Shown here in pieces: positions 14,612-23,573 of a stretch of DNA of 64,000 nt; position 1 is the stretch's first letter; each line of letters starts with the position of its first letter. This stretch comes from Spirosoma arboris. Lineage in GTDB: Bacteria; Bacteroidota; Bacteroidia; Cytophagales; Spirosomataceae. A model generated the notes under the pieces. The model made no database searches. It saw nothing but the letters and a program-made list of their open reading frames with translations, and had not been told where the DNA came from. The position numbers and the translations under genes were made by a program. The stretch is taken from NCBI RefSeq assembly GCF_009754945.1, contig NZ_WPIN01000024.1:1-64000 (forward strand), read 5' to 3'.

Positions 14612-16540
14612 ATGAAAATCACTACTCATCAACTGATAAAAAAGAAGCATCAGGTACTGGTCACTATCCTATGCTTCGTGCTATCCCTACTGGCACAGCG
14701 GCTTGCCGCTCAGGGAACGGCAACGAATAAAGTCGACTCGGCTTATGTTCGGGAAAACTATACTAAACTGGAGCGCATGATTCCTATGCGAGATGGGATC
14801 AAGCTATTTACATCAATTTATGTACCTAAAAATACCGACCAGCCGTATCCAATTATGCTCGATCGCACGCCCTACAGCGTAGCACCTTACGGGGAGGATA
14901 AATACAAAACGTCAATCGGCCCATCCATGCTTTTTGCGCGGGATGGCTACATCATCGTTTATCAGGATGTACGGGGCAAATACATGTCTGAAGGAGACTT
15001 TGTAGCAGTGCGTCCCTACATTCCTAATAAGAAAAAGAAGACAGACATCGACGAAATTTCCGACACCTACGATACCATCGACTGGTTGCTCAAAAACATT
15101 CCAAACAACAACGGACGAGTAGGTACCTGGGGCATATCTGCTCCTGGTTTTTACACCACAACAACGATTATTGATGCGCATCCGGCATTAAAAGCTGCTT
15201 CACCCCAAGCCCCTGTAACCGACTGGTTTATGGGCGATGACCGACACCATAATGGTGCATTCTTTCTCATGGGAACGTTTGCCTTTCTGTCTTCCTACGG
15301 CCAGCCTCGTCCTATGCCTACTCCCAAGAATACTCCTGGATTTTCGGCTTATGGCACACCAAGCGGCTATGATTTTTATATGAACCTGGGACCCCTTAAA
15401 AACGCGAACGAACGTATTTTTAAAGGCACGAATCTCATCTGGAACGAGATGATGGATCACGAAGCTTACGATGAGTTCTGGCAAGCCCGGACGCCCGTTC
15501 CTTATCTTAAAAACATTAAACCGGCCGTTATGACGGTTGGGGGCTGGTTCGATCAGGAGGATTTATATGGCCCGCTCAAAGTATACGCCGGTATCGAACG
15601 TAACAATCCAAAATCGCCCAACTCATTGGTTATGGGTCCCTGGATTCACGGTGGCTGGTCGCGGGGTACGGGTGAAACGCTGGGCAACATTCGCTTTGGC
15701 GGCAAGACTTCGGAGTTTTATCGGGAAACAATTGAATTTCCTTTTTTCGGACATTATCTAAAAGACAAACCCGATCCGCAGCTCCCGAAAGCCTATATTT
15801 TTGATACGGGCGCCAACCAATGGAAAAAGTACGATCAATGGCCTCCTAAGACTGCTCAGGAGAAAAAACTCTTCTTTCATCCAAACGGAAAGCTATCGTT
15901 TGATCCACCTCAAGCCAGTCCAACTCCATTCGACGAATACGTCAGTGATCCCAGGAAGCCGGTTCCTTATACATCAGAAATTCGAAATGTTCGGGGTAGC
16001 GATTTCATGTACGAAGACCAGCGCTTTGCTGCTGCGCGTCCAGACGTAATGGTATATGAATCGGATACACTAACCGAAGATGTGACAATAGCGGGAAATG
16101 TGTTGGCCGATCTATTCGTTTCCACAACCGGCACCGATGCTGATTTCGTGGTAAAACTGATTGATGTTTACCCCAATAATGCACCTAACAACAGTCCTAT
16201 TCCTGGGACTAAGATGGGTGGTTTTCAATTGTTGGTACGGGGTGAAGTCATGCGAGCCAAGTTTCGCAATAGCTTTTCAAAACCCGAAGCTATGAAACCG
16301 GATGAGGTGACGGAAGTTAAGTTTGATATGCAGGATGCAGCTCACACGTTCAAGAAAGGCCATAAATTGATGATACAAGTTCAAAGCTCGTGGTTCCCGT
16401 TAGTTGATCGCAATCCGCAGACGTTTGTCAATATTTATAAGGCAACGGAAGCCGATTTCCAAAAAGCGACGCACCGAGTTTATTTTTCGCCCCAGCAGCC
16501 ATCGAGCGTGACGGTGAGCGTGCTCAAAGACCCTAATTGA
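14612..16540 (+). CDS. Exported CocE/NonD (X-Pro dipeptidyl-peptidase S15-like) hydrolase
   Basis: 642 residues with a signal sequence (hydrophobic VTILCFVLSLLAQRLAAQG). The N-terminal alpha/beta hydrolase has MRDGIKLFTSIYVPK, QDVRGKYMSEGDF and the nucleophile elbow GTWGISAPGF (Ser in GxSxxG). The mid region has GGWFDQEDLYGPL (candidate acid) and GPWIHGGWSRG (candidate His). The C-terminal jelly roll (ADLFVSTTGTDADFVVKLIDVYP) is typical of CocE/S15. Members hydrolyse esters, acylamides or X-Pro peptides; the substrate is unknown. Probably periplasmic. Confidence 0.9.
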   Translation: MKITTHQLIKKKHQVLVTILCFVLSLLAQRLAAQGTATNKVDSAYVRENYTKLERMIPMRDGIKLFTSIYVPKNTDQPYPIMLDRTPYSVAPYGEDKYKTSIGPSMLFARDGYIIVYQDVRGKYMSEGDFVAVRPYIPNKKKKTDIDEISDTYDTIDWLLKNIPNNNGRVGTWGISAPGFYTTTTIIDAHPALKAASPQAPVTDWFMGDDRHHNGAFFLMGTFAFLSSYGQPRPMPTPKNTPGFSAYGTPSGYDFYMNLGPLKNANERIFKGTNLIWNEMMDHEAYDEFWQARTPVPYLKNIKPAVMTVGGWFDQEDLYGPLKVYAGIERNNPKSPNSLVMGPWIHGGWSRGTGETLGNIRFGGKTSEFYRETIEFPFFGHYLKDKPDPQLPKAYIFDTGANQWKKYDQWPPKTAQEKKLFFHPNGKLSFDPPQASPTPFDEYVSDPRKPVPYTSEIRNVRGSDFMYEDQRFAAARPDVMVYESDTLTEDVTIAGNVLADLFVSTTGTDADFVVKLIDVYPNNAPNNSPIPGTKMGGFQLLVRGEVMRAKFRNSFSKPEAMKPDEVTEVKFDMQDAAHTFKKGHKLMIQVQSSWFPLVDRNPQTFVNIYKATEADFQKATHRVYFSPQQPSSVTVSVLKDPN

Positions 16541-16546
16541 TCAATA

Positions 16547-16597
16547 AATAGAACGCTGATTGTTATGATTGACGATGATAACAATCAGCGTTCTATT
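16547..16597. terminator. Bidirectional terminator hairpin
   Basis: Perfect 20-bp stem (16547-16566 with 16578-16597) and an 11-nt loop between the convergent hydrolase and antiporter genes. Arms begin AATAGAACGC and end GCGTTCTATT. Confidence 0.85.
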
Positions 16598-16601
16598 GAC
16601 T

Positions 16602-18203
16602 TCACTCACTCGGCTGAACCAGCGTAAGCCGAGCTGCTTCGAGATCCAGTTCCTGCTCCATTTTACGAAGAACTTCTACATCCAGCAAACTACTTTGCCG
16701 TTGCTCTATCAGTACAGTTCGTTCAACGTCAATTAACTCCAGTTGAAGCCGGATGGCTTGTTGATAGAGTTCGGCAGGTCGCTGGGCGTTGTTCGATGCC
16801 CGAAGCATACCACTCAATTCATTAATTTTCAACTCATATTCATTTTTCACGTAGCTCAATACGTCATCATGAACCGACCCCGCCGAATGGTTGGCTTCGA
16901 GGTGAGTGATCACCTGCAAGGCCATTTTGCGCCGTAACTTGCGTTCTTCGCTTTTTTCGTCAATCTGCTCCCGAACATTCAACGATTCAACGATCACGGG
17001 CAAGGTAAGTCCCTGTACAACCAGCGTGATTAAAATGACAATGAACGTAATAAACAAAATCAGATCGCGGGCAGGAAACAGTTCCCCATTGGGCATCGTA
17101 GTTGGTAAAGCCAGTGCACCTGCCAGGGAGACTACGCCACGCATACCTGCCCAACCAATCACCACAAGCTGTTGCCAACTCGGTTTGGCTTCCCGTTTTC
17201 GAATACGGGCACTTAACCAACGAGGCACATAAGCGCCTGGAAACACCCAAACCAATCGGCATACAATAGCCACTGCACTAATCAGTAACCCATAAAAAGC
17301 CGATTCGGGAAGCGAGTACCCATTCAGATTGGAGACAATCATGGGTAGTTGCAGACCAATTAGAATAAAGACCAGGCCATTCAGCAGAAAAACAACAATT
17401 TCCCAAACCGAATTAACCTGCAATCGACTATGGTACGAAAACAACACCGATGTGCGAGTCGATAAAAAAAGCCCGGTCGCTACAGCCGAGAGTACGCCGG
17501 AAAGGTGGAAATTTTCAGCAATAAGGTAGGCTCCATAGGGCGTCAGAAGGGTTAATGCTGTACTGATGACGGCATCTTTGCTAATGATCTGGTGTACCCA
17601 AAGCATAATCCAGCCAATGAGCAACCCAATCCCTACACTGACAATGGCAATTCCAACAAATTGAAGTCCAGCCTCCCAGAGCACAAACCGATTGGTTAAA
17701 ATGGCGACCAAACCATATCGGTAAATAATCAGGCTGGTCGCATCATTCACCAGACTTTCGCCTTCCAGTATGGTCGAAATACGTCTTGGAACATTGAGTC
17801 CCCGCATCACTGATGAAGCAGCTACAGCATCGGGTGGAGCAATAATAGCACCTAATAAATAGCCTTGCGCCAGCGAAAAACCCGGTATAACCGCATGGGC
17901 TACTAAAGCCACAACTGTAGATGTAAAAAGTACCAATCCAACAGCCAGTAACGAAACCGACCGGCTGTACATCTTTAGTTCGACATTATCAATTTGCCAG
18001 GCAGCCGCATAGAGCAAAGGAGGTAAAAAGATCAGGAAAACAGCATCTGGAGATAGTATATCTGATGGTAAGCCGGGTATCCAGCCAATAAGTAATCCGA
18101 CAATAACCAGCAGAATTGGGTACGACATTCGGAATCGCCGAGCTACCACAGCTAGCAACGTTGTGAGACCCAGTAAACCAGTTACAATTTCAATTGGATG
18201 CAT
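16602..18203 (-). CDS. CPA1 family Na+/H+ antiporter
   Basis: 533 residues from the ATG at 18203; an upstream in-frame start adds 32 residues unlike the family. About 12 membrane segments. Motifs: FLIFLPPLLYAAAW, GAIIAPPDAVAASSVMRGL, the ion-site GESLVNDATSLIIYR, SGVLSAVATGLFLS and GWAGMRGVVSLAGALALP. A soluble C-terminal tail of about 120 residues is rich in charged helices. It exchanges Na+ or K+ for H+ at the inner membrane. It is divergent from a KirBac potassium channel, suggesting linked control of cation balance. Confidence 0.93.
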   Translation of the reverse strand: MHPIEIVTGLLGLTTLLAVVARRFRMSYPILLVIVGLLIGWIPGLPSDILSPDAVFLIFLPPLLYAAAWQIDNVELKMYSRSVSLLAVGLVLFTSTVVALVAHAVIPGFSLAQGYLLGAIIAPPDAVAASSVMRGLNVPRRISTILEGESLVNDATSLIIYRYGLVAILTNRFVLWEAGLQFVGIAIVSVGIGLLIGWIMLWVHQIISKDAVISTALTLLTPYGAYLIAENFHLSGVLSAVATGLFLSTRTSVLFSYHSRLQVNSVWEIVVFLLNGLVFILIGLQLPMIVSNLNGYSLPESAFYGLLISAVAIVCRLVWVFPGAYVPRWLSARIRKREAKPSWQQLVVIGWAGMRGVVSLAGALALPTTMPNGELFPARDLILFITFIVILITLVVQGLTLPVIVESLNVREQIDEKSEERKLRRKMALQVITHLEANHSAGSVHDDVLSYVKNEYELKINELSGMLRASNNAQRPAELYQQAIRLQLELIDVERTVLIEQRQSSLLDVEVLRKMEQELDLEAARLTLVQPSE

Positions 18204-18232
18204 TGAGTGAACAGAATGTGGAATGATTCGGG

Positions 18233-18261
18233 TTGAGCAGGACAAATTAGCGATAACTTTG
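18233..18261 (+). promoter_or_regulatory. Promoter of the KirBac gene
   Basis: TTG (18233-18235), an 18-nt gap and TAACTTTG (18254-18261). Located 50 nt before the ATG at 18311. Confidence 0.6.
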
Positions 18262-18310
18262 TTAACCGACCTACTACTACAGCTTATGCTTATTAACAAA
18301 CCGCTCCGCT

Positions 18311-19297
18311 ATGAATCCAAAGACTCGCCAACTTTCTAACCATGCGCCCCAAAATAGTCAGTTGGTTGAGCAGGAAGAAAAGCGTACTGATCTTGGTTTC
18401 GGCACTAAACTAACCGATTCGAAGATAAGGCTGGTAAATCAGGATGGTAGTTTCAACCTTGCCCGGCAGAACGGGTCCCTTTGGGATCGGCTGAATGTTT
18501 ACAACCGACTGATCACGATGGGTTGGGTTCAATTTTTTAGCTGGCTCCTGGTCGCCTATCTGTTTACCAATACGCTGTTTGCAGGAGTTTATATGCTGAC
18601 AGATCCTAGTACGCTTGTGGGTATCGCCGACGAAAAACTAAACGGCCCTTTCTGGAAATGCTTCTTTTTTAGCTCCCAAACGCTCACTACAGTAGGCTAT
18701 GGCCATATTTCGCCCGATAGTTTCCTGACGAGTTCCATTGCCGCTTTCGAATCCATGATCGGCTTGTTGGCTTTTGCGCTGGCGACAGGGCTACTTTACG
18801 GACGTTTTTCTCGCCCCGTGGCCCATATCCGTTTCTCAAAGCAGTCGGTGTTTGCACCTTATCTGGATGTAAATGCCTGGATGTTTCGGATTATTAATAC
18901 CCGAGCCAATCAGCTTATCAATTTAGAGATCACGGCAACCTTGACGCGCCTGGAACCGAAAGGCGATGGCACTCTTACCCGAAAATATTATCCGCTCAAT
19001 TTCGAACGGAGTAAAGTGGCTTTCTTTCCAGCCAACTGGACACTGGTTCATCCGATTACAGAAAAAAGTCCATTGTATGGCAGCACGCCCGAAGAGCTTG
19101 AAAAAGCGGATGCCGAAATTCTGATTTCGTTTCAGGCCTTGGACGACACGTTTGTGCAGAGTGTCCATACGCGCTTCTCGTATCGATACGATGAAATTCG
19201 TTGGGGACATAAATTCCGCCCAATGTTCGACGGCGACCAGCAAACCAAACTCGATCTGGATAAACTCGACGAAACCGAAGAAGTTGAATTGAATTGA
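18311..19297 (+). CDS. Inward-rectifier potassium channel (KirBac type)
   Basis: 328 residues. A ~65-residue cytoplasmic N-terminus is followed by a first membrane helix (FFSWLLVAYLFTNTLFAGVYM). Then come the pore helix FWKCFFFSSQTLTTVGYG with selectivity filter TVGYG at about 127-131, and a second helix (FESMIGLLAFALATGLLYGRF). The C-terminal immunoglobulin-like domain (FSRPVAHIRFS, INLEITATLTR, SPLYG, EILISFQALDDTFVQSVHTRFSY) is typical of Kir channels. It conducts K+ across the inner membrane, gated by lipid or ligand in studied members. Divergent from a cation/proton antiporter. Confidence 0.95.
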   Translation: MNPKTRQLSNHAPQNSQLVEQEEKRTDLGFGTKLTDSKIRLVNQDGSFNLARQNGSLWDRLNVYNRLITMGWVQFFSWLLVAYLFTNTLFAGVYMLTDPSTLVGIADEKLNGPFWKCFFFSSQTLTTVGYGHISPDSFLTSSIAAFESMIGLLAFALATGLLYGRFSRPVAHIRFSKQSVFAPYLDVNAWMFRIINTRANQLINLEITATLTRLEPKGDGTLTRKYYPLNFERSKVAFFPANWTLVHPITEKSPLYGSTPEELEKADAEILISFQALDDTFVQSVHTRFSYRYDEIRWGHKFRPMFDGDQQTKLDLDKLDETEEVELN

Positions 19298-19317
19298 AAT
19301 TTCAAAATCTAACCTGA

Positions 19318-20241
19318 ATGCTCCCCCCTTTCTTACGTCCCGGCGATACGGTCGGTGTTGTGGCTCCTGCCAGTTGGTTCCCTTACGAAGAACTAGCTGA
19401 CGGGCTCCGAATTCTTCGCGAAGACTGGCATCTAAACGTGATTGAGGGCGAAAGTCTGCACACCATTGACGGGCCATTTGCAGGTTCTGACGATCTCCGT
19501 CGGGCCGATATTCAGCGGCTATTCGATGATCCGACCGTGCGAGCTGTGTTTGCCGCTCGTGGTGGTTATGGCTGTTATCGAATTGCAGATGGTCTTGATT
19601 TAACCGGCATTAAGGCAAACCCAAAGTGGCTTGTCGGATTCAGTGACGTAACGGTACTCTTAAGTTTATTGCACAATAATGACATTGTGAGTCTACATGG
19701 CCTTATGCCCCGACAATTTGGCGACCCTGCCCGCGCGGCTTCGCTGGAATCAGTACGGCAATGGTTATTCGGTAATTTTCCTGCACACTACGTTGTACCA
19801 ACCCATTCGCTAAATCGATTAGGGAACGCCAAAGGGACGCTCGTTGGAGGAAATCTAACCATGCTCATCAACTCAATCGGCACACCTACCGATGTTGATT
19901 TTACAGGAAAAATCCTGTTTATCGAAGACATCGACGAGACACTTTTCTCACTGGATCGGATGATGACTCAACTCCGACGGTCAGGGCGATTGGCTAATCT
20001 GGCAGGTTTGGTCGTCGGTCAGTTTACGGATATGCGGGTTAATCAATCACTGCCCTTTGGGAAAGATTCATTCGAGATTATTGCCGATACTGTTTCCGCA
20101 TATTCTTATCCTATGTTATTCGATTTCCCCGCTGGCCATGTTGAGTTTAATCTGGCACTACCAATTGGAAAATCAGTAGAGTTGATCGTGGAGGCAGGAA
20201 ATGCACGAATTGATTTTCTTTCGACAGGATTTACAGGATAA
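19318..20241 (+). CDS. LD-carboxypeptidase (peptidase S66)
   Basis: 307 residues. The family blocks are LRPGDTVGVVAPASWFP, AGSDDLRRADIQRLFDDP, the nucleophile region FAARGGYGCYRI, LVGFSDVTVLLSLL, GLMPRQFG and the catalytic Glu region FIEDIDETLFSLDRMMTQL. The enzyme trims the terminal D-Ala from murein tetrapeptides during peptidoglycan recycling (LdcA) or cleaves related peptides (MccF). No signal peptide, so cytoplasmic. It starts 20 nt after the KirBac gene and is likely cotranscribed. Its last residues FLSTGFTG and its stop codon come from a repeat arm. Confidence 0.92.
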   Translation: MLPPFLRPGDTVGVVAPASWFPYEELADGLRILREDWHLNVIEGESLHTIDGPFAGSDDLRRADIQRLFDDPTVRAVFAARGGYGCYRIADGLDLTGIKANPKWLVGFSDVTVLLSLLHNNDIVSLHGLMPRQFGDPARAASLESVRQWLFGNFPAHYVVPTHSLNRLGNAKGTLVGGNLTMLINSIGTPTDVDFTGKILFIEDIDETLFSLDRMMTQLRRSGRLANLAGLVVGQFTDMRVNQSLPFGKDSFEIIADTVSAYSYPMLFDFPAGHVEFNLALPIGKSVELIVEAGNARIDFLSTGFTG

Positions 20242-20302
20242 ACAGGATTTGATTTGAGAAGCTAGAAACCCTGTTCATCCTGTAAATCCTGTCGAAAGAA
20301 AA
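20214..20302. repeat. Inverted repeat with ACAGGATTT nonamer arms
   Basis: Arms of about 34 nt (20214-20247 and 20269-20302) with one or two mismatches. The left arm is a nonamer series (ACAGGATTT, ACAGGATAA, ACAGGATTT). It encodes the last eight residues and stop of the LD-carboxypeptidase. The loop is about 20 nt. Confidence 0.88.
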
Positions 20303-20311
20303 CTATAACCC

Positions 20312-21109
20312 ATGTCTCTCCCTAATTCTGTTATCTGGATAACTGGTGCATCCTCTGGTATTGGGGAAGCCATCGCTCTACAAATGAGCAAACTGGAAAA
20401 TGTCAAACTGGTACTATCGGCCCGACGGGAAGAGGAATTGCAGCGGGTGGCCTTACAAACAGGTTTGCCAGATTCGAACGTACTGGTCTTGCCAATCGAC
20501 ATGACCAACATAGATAGCTTAGCCGCCCACGTCGAAATAGTACGACAGCGTTTTGGTCGACTAGATTACCTGTTTCAGAACGCGGGAATAACACAACGTA
20601 GTACGGTTATCGACACCGATTTTTCGGTCTACAAACGTATTATGGACGTAAATTTCTTTGGTGTTGTGGCGCTCACTAAAGCCGTGTTACCACTCATGCT
20701 GGTACAGGGAAGTGGGCATTTTGTGGTCACAAGTAGCGTGGCAGGCAAACTGGGGACGAAGCAGCGATCGGGGTATTGTGCTAGTAAACATGCACTTCAC
20801 GGCTTTTTCGATGCGCTCCGGGCCGAAGTCTACAATGCAGGATTACGTGTGACAATTGTTTGCCCCGGTTATATTCGAACCTCGATTTCGGTCAATGCTC
20901 TTCGGGCAGACGGGAACAGACACGGCAAAATGGATGATAATCAGGAGAAAGGAATGGCTCCGGATAAATTCGCTCAGCGTCTGTTACAAGCCGTTTCCAA
21001 AGAAAAAGAGGAAGTCTATATCGGCGGCTCCGAAATTTATGGTATTTATCTCAAGCGCTTTCTGCCAGGCTTGTTGTCGCGAATTCTGCGAAATCGGGAA
21101 GGAACGTAG
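20312..21109 (+). CDS. Short-chain dehydrogenase/reductase (SDR)
   Basis: 265 residues, classical SDR. N-terminal cofactor motif TGASSGIGEAIA, then SARREEELQ, LPIDMTN (adenine-ring Asp), NAGITQRS (NAG motif), catalytic Ser in VTSSVAGKLG and the YCASK catalytic Tyr/Lys. The C-terminal VCPGYIRTSISVNAL fits the DHRS7B-like branch, which often acts on lipids or sterol-like ketones. An Arg after the second strand suggests NADPH preference. It stands on the + strand between two repeat elements; substrate unknown. Confidence 0.92.
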   Translation: MSLPNSVIWITGASSGIGEAIALQMSKLENVKLVLSARREEELQRVALQTGLPDSNVLVLPIDMTNIDSLAAHVEIVRQRFGRLDYLFQNAGITQRSTVIDTDFSVYKRIMDVNFFGVVALTKAVLPLMLVQGSGHFVVTSSVAGKLGTKQRSGYCASKHALHGFFDALRAEVYNAGLRVTIVCPGYIRTSISVNALRADGNRHGKMDDNQEKGMAPDKFAQRLLQAVSKEKEEVYIGGSEIYGIYLKRFLPGLLSRILRNREGT

Positions 21110-21113
21110 GGTT

Positions 21114-21203
21114 TAAACGCAGAGATCGCAGAGGATTGCGCAGAGAAAACAGAGAAGTAGTCTCCGCGTATTCTGCGCAATCCTCTGCGATCTCTGCGAT
21201 TAA
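21114..21203. repeat. Inverted repeat with GCAGAGATC nonamer arms
   Basis: Arms 21114-21156 and 21161-21203 are largely complementary over about 40 nt with a very short loop. The words are CGCAGAGAT, CGCAGAGGA on the left and CTCTGCGAT twice on the right, period 9. It separates the convergent SDR and amidohydrolase genes. Related to 1454-1542. Confidence 0.87.
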
Positions 21204-21206
21204 ATC

Positions 21207-22562
21207 CTATTGTCCGCTAGCGGTTGTCAGTTCTTTAATAGCAATGCCTTTACTGGCAAACTCCATATAGTCAGTGGTAAGGCGACAGAGCGATTTCATA
21301 CCCAGTACAAAACCGCCTTCGTCAATCTGAAAATCAGGTGTATGGTGTGGGGCCGCATCTTCTACTTTTTTACCTTTCGTCATACCGCCCAGGAAGAAGA
21401 AGAAGCCCGGCACTTTCTGCTGGTAGAACGAGAAATCCTCAGCGCCTGTCTGAGCAGGCGTCAACTTAATGTTGTTTTTACCGGCTACAGCTTCAAGACT
21501 CGGCACCATCTGATCCGTCAATTTAGGGTCATTGTAGGTAACCGGATACATGACGTTAATCTTCACATCGGCTTTGGCTCCTGCGCTTTCGGCAATATTG
21601 GTCGCGATTTCGCTGATACGTCGGTGAACCAGTTGCTGCGCTTCAGGGCTGAACGTGCGGATCGTACCAATCATGTTCGCTTCTTCGGGAATGATGTTCT
21701 GACGAATACCGCTGTGTAAGGCACCTACAGTTACCACAGCCGCATTATCAGTCAGGGTAACGTTACGACTAACGATGGTTTGAAGCCCCATTACCACCTG
21801 AGCCGACGTCACAATCGGATCAACACCCGACCAGGGAGCAGCGCCGTGGGTTTGTTTCCCTTTAATTTTAATGGCGTATGAATCTACAGCGGCCATAGTC
21901 GCACCTGGCCGGTATTTGATAGTACCTACTTCGGTTTGCGAGTTGATGTGCAAGCCGAAAATGGCGTCAACTTTCGGATTTTCCAGAACGCCTTCTTTCA
22001 CCATCAGGTAAGCGCCACCTTCTTCACCTTCGGGCGCACCTTCTTCGGCAGGTTGGAAAATGAACTTAACCGTACCACGAAGATCATTTTTGACAGATGC
22101 CAATATCTCGGCCGTACCCATCAGAATGGCTACGTGCGTGTCGTGACCGCAAGCGTGCATAACACCCGTTTGCTGTCCATTGTATTCGACCCTGGTTTCA
22201 GATTTGAAGGGTACATCAACCCGTTCCGTCACAGGCAGTCCATCGATATCGGCCCGAAGGGCTACTACCGGACCCGGTTTGCCTCCTTTGAGTAAGGCAA
22301 CAACACCTGTTTTACCAACGCCGGTTTTAACTTCCATACCAAGCGATTGCAGGTGAGCCGCAATTTTAGCTGCTGTCTGGAATTCGCGGTTACCAAGTTC
22401 TGGATGCTGGTGAAAATCACGGCGCCAGGCGACTACTTTTTTCTCAAGGCTTTCGGCAGTTTTGTCCATCCGCGCATTTAACGTCGCCACCTGTCCGAAC
22501 GTCGTTTGCGCGATAAGGCCAGCAAAGGCCAGTGAAGAAACAAATAAAGTATGTTTTTTCAT
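21207..22562 (-). CDS. Exported M20D family amidohydrolase
   Basis: 451 residues with a signal peptide (MKKHTLFVSSLAFAGLIAQTTFGQ). The zinc peptidase core shows RRDFHQHPELGNREF, ALRADIDGLPV, the metal-site HACGHDTHVAIL, FIFQPAEEGAPEGEEGG, GLHINSQTEVG, the dimerisation lid TVGALHSG and GAEDFSFYQQKVPGFFFFLGG. The family includes hippurate, N-acyl amino acid and indole-acetyl amino acid hydrolases. It probably releases amino acids from acylated substrates in the periplasm. No functional partners are nearby. Confidence 0.92.
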   Translation of the reverse strand: MKKHTLFVSSLAFAGLIAQTTFGQVATLNARMDKTAESLEKKVVAWRRDFHQHPELGNREFQTAAKIAAHLQSLGMEVKTGVGKTGVVALLKGGKPGPVVALRADIDGLPVTERVDVPFKSETRVEYNGQQTGVMHACGHDTHVAILMGTAEILASVKNDLRGTVKFIFQPAEEGAPEGEEGGAYLMVKEGVLENPKVDAIFGLHINSQTEVGTIKYRPGATMAAVDSYAIKIKGKQTHGAAPWSGVDPIVTSAQVVMGLQTIVSRNVTLTDNAAVVTVGALHSGIRQNIIPEEANMIGTIRTFSPEAQQLVHRRISEIATNIAESAGAKADVKINVMYPVTYNDPKLTDQMVPSLEAVAGKNNIKLTPAQTGAEDFSFYQQKVPGFFFFLGGMTKGKKVEDAAPHHTPDFQIDEGGFVLGMKSLCRLTTDYMEFASKGIAIKELTTASGQ

Positions 22563-22856
22563 TAATATGTATAATTTTTTGGCACAAGTTGAATTAGCAG
22601 TTCAAGTTACACATAAGGCCGTAGAAAATATGGCATTCCTGACAATATCTTAAAAAGTATCACCTCAAAATAACTTATAGCAATTTTATATTTTTCATCT
22701 ACTGAAATAGCCAAAATCTACATTTAAACTGTACTAATCCAGAGGTTTAAGAAGTAATCAAGCGATATGGACTCAAACCCACCTCAGCCAGCCCTGCCTA
22801 AACAAACCAGACGTATTAACGTTGACTAGTTTATTTATACTCAACGCAAAACAGTC

Positions 22857-23351
22857 ATGATTCGAACGTACATCAATGCCTTTCAGATTGGCATTATTGC
22901 TGGCATGCGCAGCATGATGGCTCCAGCTTTTGTCAGCTATAAATTGTCGCACGCATCGACGAAGCCACTGGCAAACTCAAAACTTCATTTCCTGGTATCG
23001 CCTAAAGCGACTATGGCATTAGAGCTGATGGCTGGTGGTGAACTTATCGGAGACAAGCTCCCCAATACACCCGATCGCACTGCCCAACCTCAACTATGGG
23101 GCCGGATTGCATCGGGGGCTATGTGTGGGGCAGCCCTAACCGAAGCTGATGATCTGTCGGTTGGCTATGGTGCGATCTTAGGTGCCTTGGGAGCCGCTGC
23201 CGGATCGTTCGCTTTTTTCCACCTACGCCATTGGTTGACGCATGAGAAAGACGTGCCCGATACACTGGTTGCCTTAGCCGAAGATGCCCTGGCAATCGGT
23301 GCGGGGTTGGTACTTATTAATGATGAAAAGTTTGGTAGCCTTACCGCGTAA
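22857..23351 (+). CDS. DUF4126-like membrane protein
   Basis: 164 residues with several hydrophobic stretches. The N-terminus (NAFQIGIIAGMRSMMAPAFVSYKL) and the middle (GRIASGAMCGAALTEA, YGAILGALGAAAGSFAFFHLR) match small DUF4126-like integral membrane proteins. No catalytic motif is seen. It stands alone, with a 39-nt palindromic terminator downstream. Function unknown. Confidence 0.7.
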   Translation: MIRTYINAFQIGIIAGMRSMMAPAFVSYKLSHASTKPLANSKLHFLVSPKATMALELMAGGELIGDKLPNTPDRTAQPQLWGRIASGAMCGAALTEADDLSVGYGAILGALGAAAGSFAFFHLRHWLTHEKDVPDTLVALAEDALAIGAGLVLINDEKFGSLTA

Positions 23352-23374
23352 TTCAACTCTGATCCTTATTTAGT

Positions 23375-23413
23375 CAATAGAAAAGGCGCAGTCCGACTGC
23401 GCCTTTTCTATTG
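23375..23413. terminator. Palindromic terminator
   Basis: Arms 23375-23393 and 23395-23413 are exact reverse complements around a single C. The core AAAAGGCGC / GCGCCTTTT gives a U-tract for the upstream gene. It follows the DUF4126 gene and precedes the thrA leader. Confidence 0.88.
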
Positions 23414-23441
23414 GAATAGCCTCAAAACCTTTACAGTATTG

Positions 23442-23450
23442 TATCTTTGC
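23442..23450 (+). promoter_or_regulatory. Possible -7 element for thrA
   Basis: TATCTTTGC fits TAnnTTTG and lies 124 nt before the thrA ATG, leaving a long leader. A matching -33 TTG at the right distance is not clear. I see no obvious Thr/Ile-rich leader peptide. Confidence 0.45.
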
Positions 23451-23573
23451 GTCCCCAAATTGTCCTCATCAACAGCATCCTGATTAACTTGCGCGACTGA
23501 TTGGCAGTCTGTTTGCAGTAGTAACAGGCAACACGATCCTAATTCGCTTATTTACTCTTTCGCTTATCCAGTA

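Noticed and set aside
20275..20511. Minus-strand frame ending in the same FLSTGFTG as the LD-carboxypeptidase
   Set aside because: The identical ending is a by-product of the palindrome, and the frame overlaps the SDR gene start; not a real paralogue.
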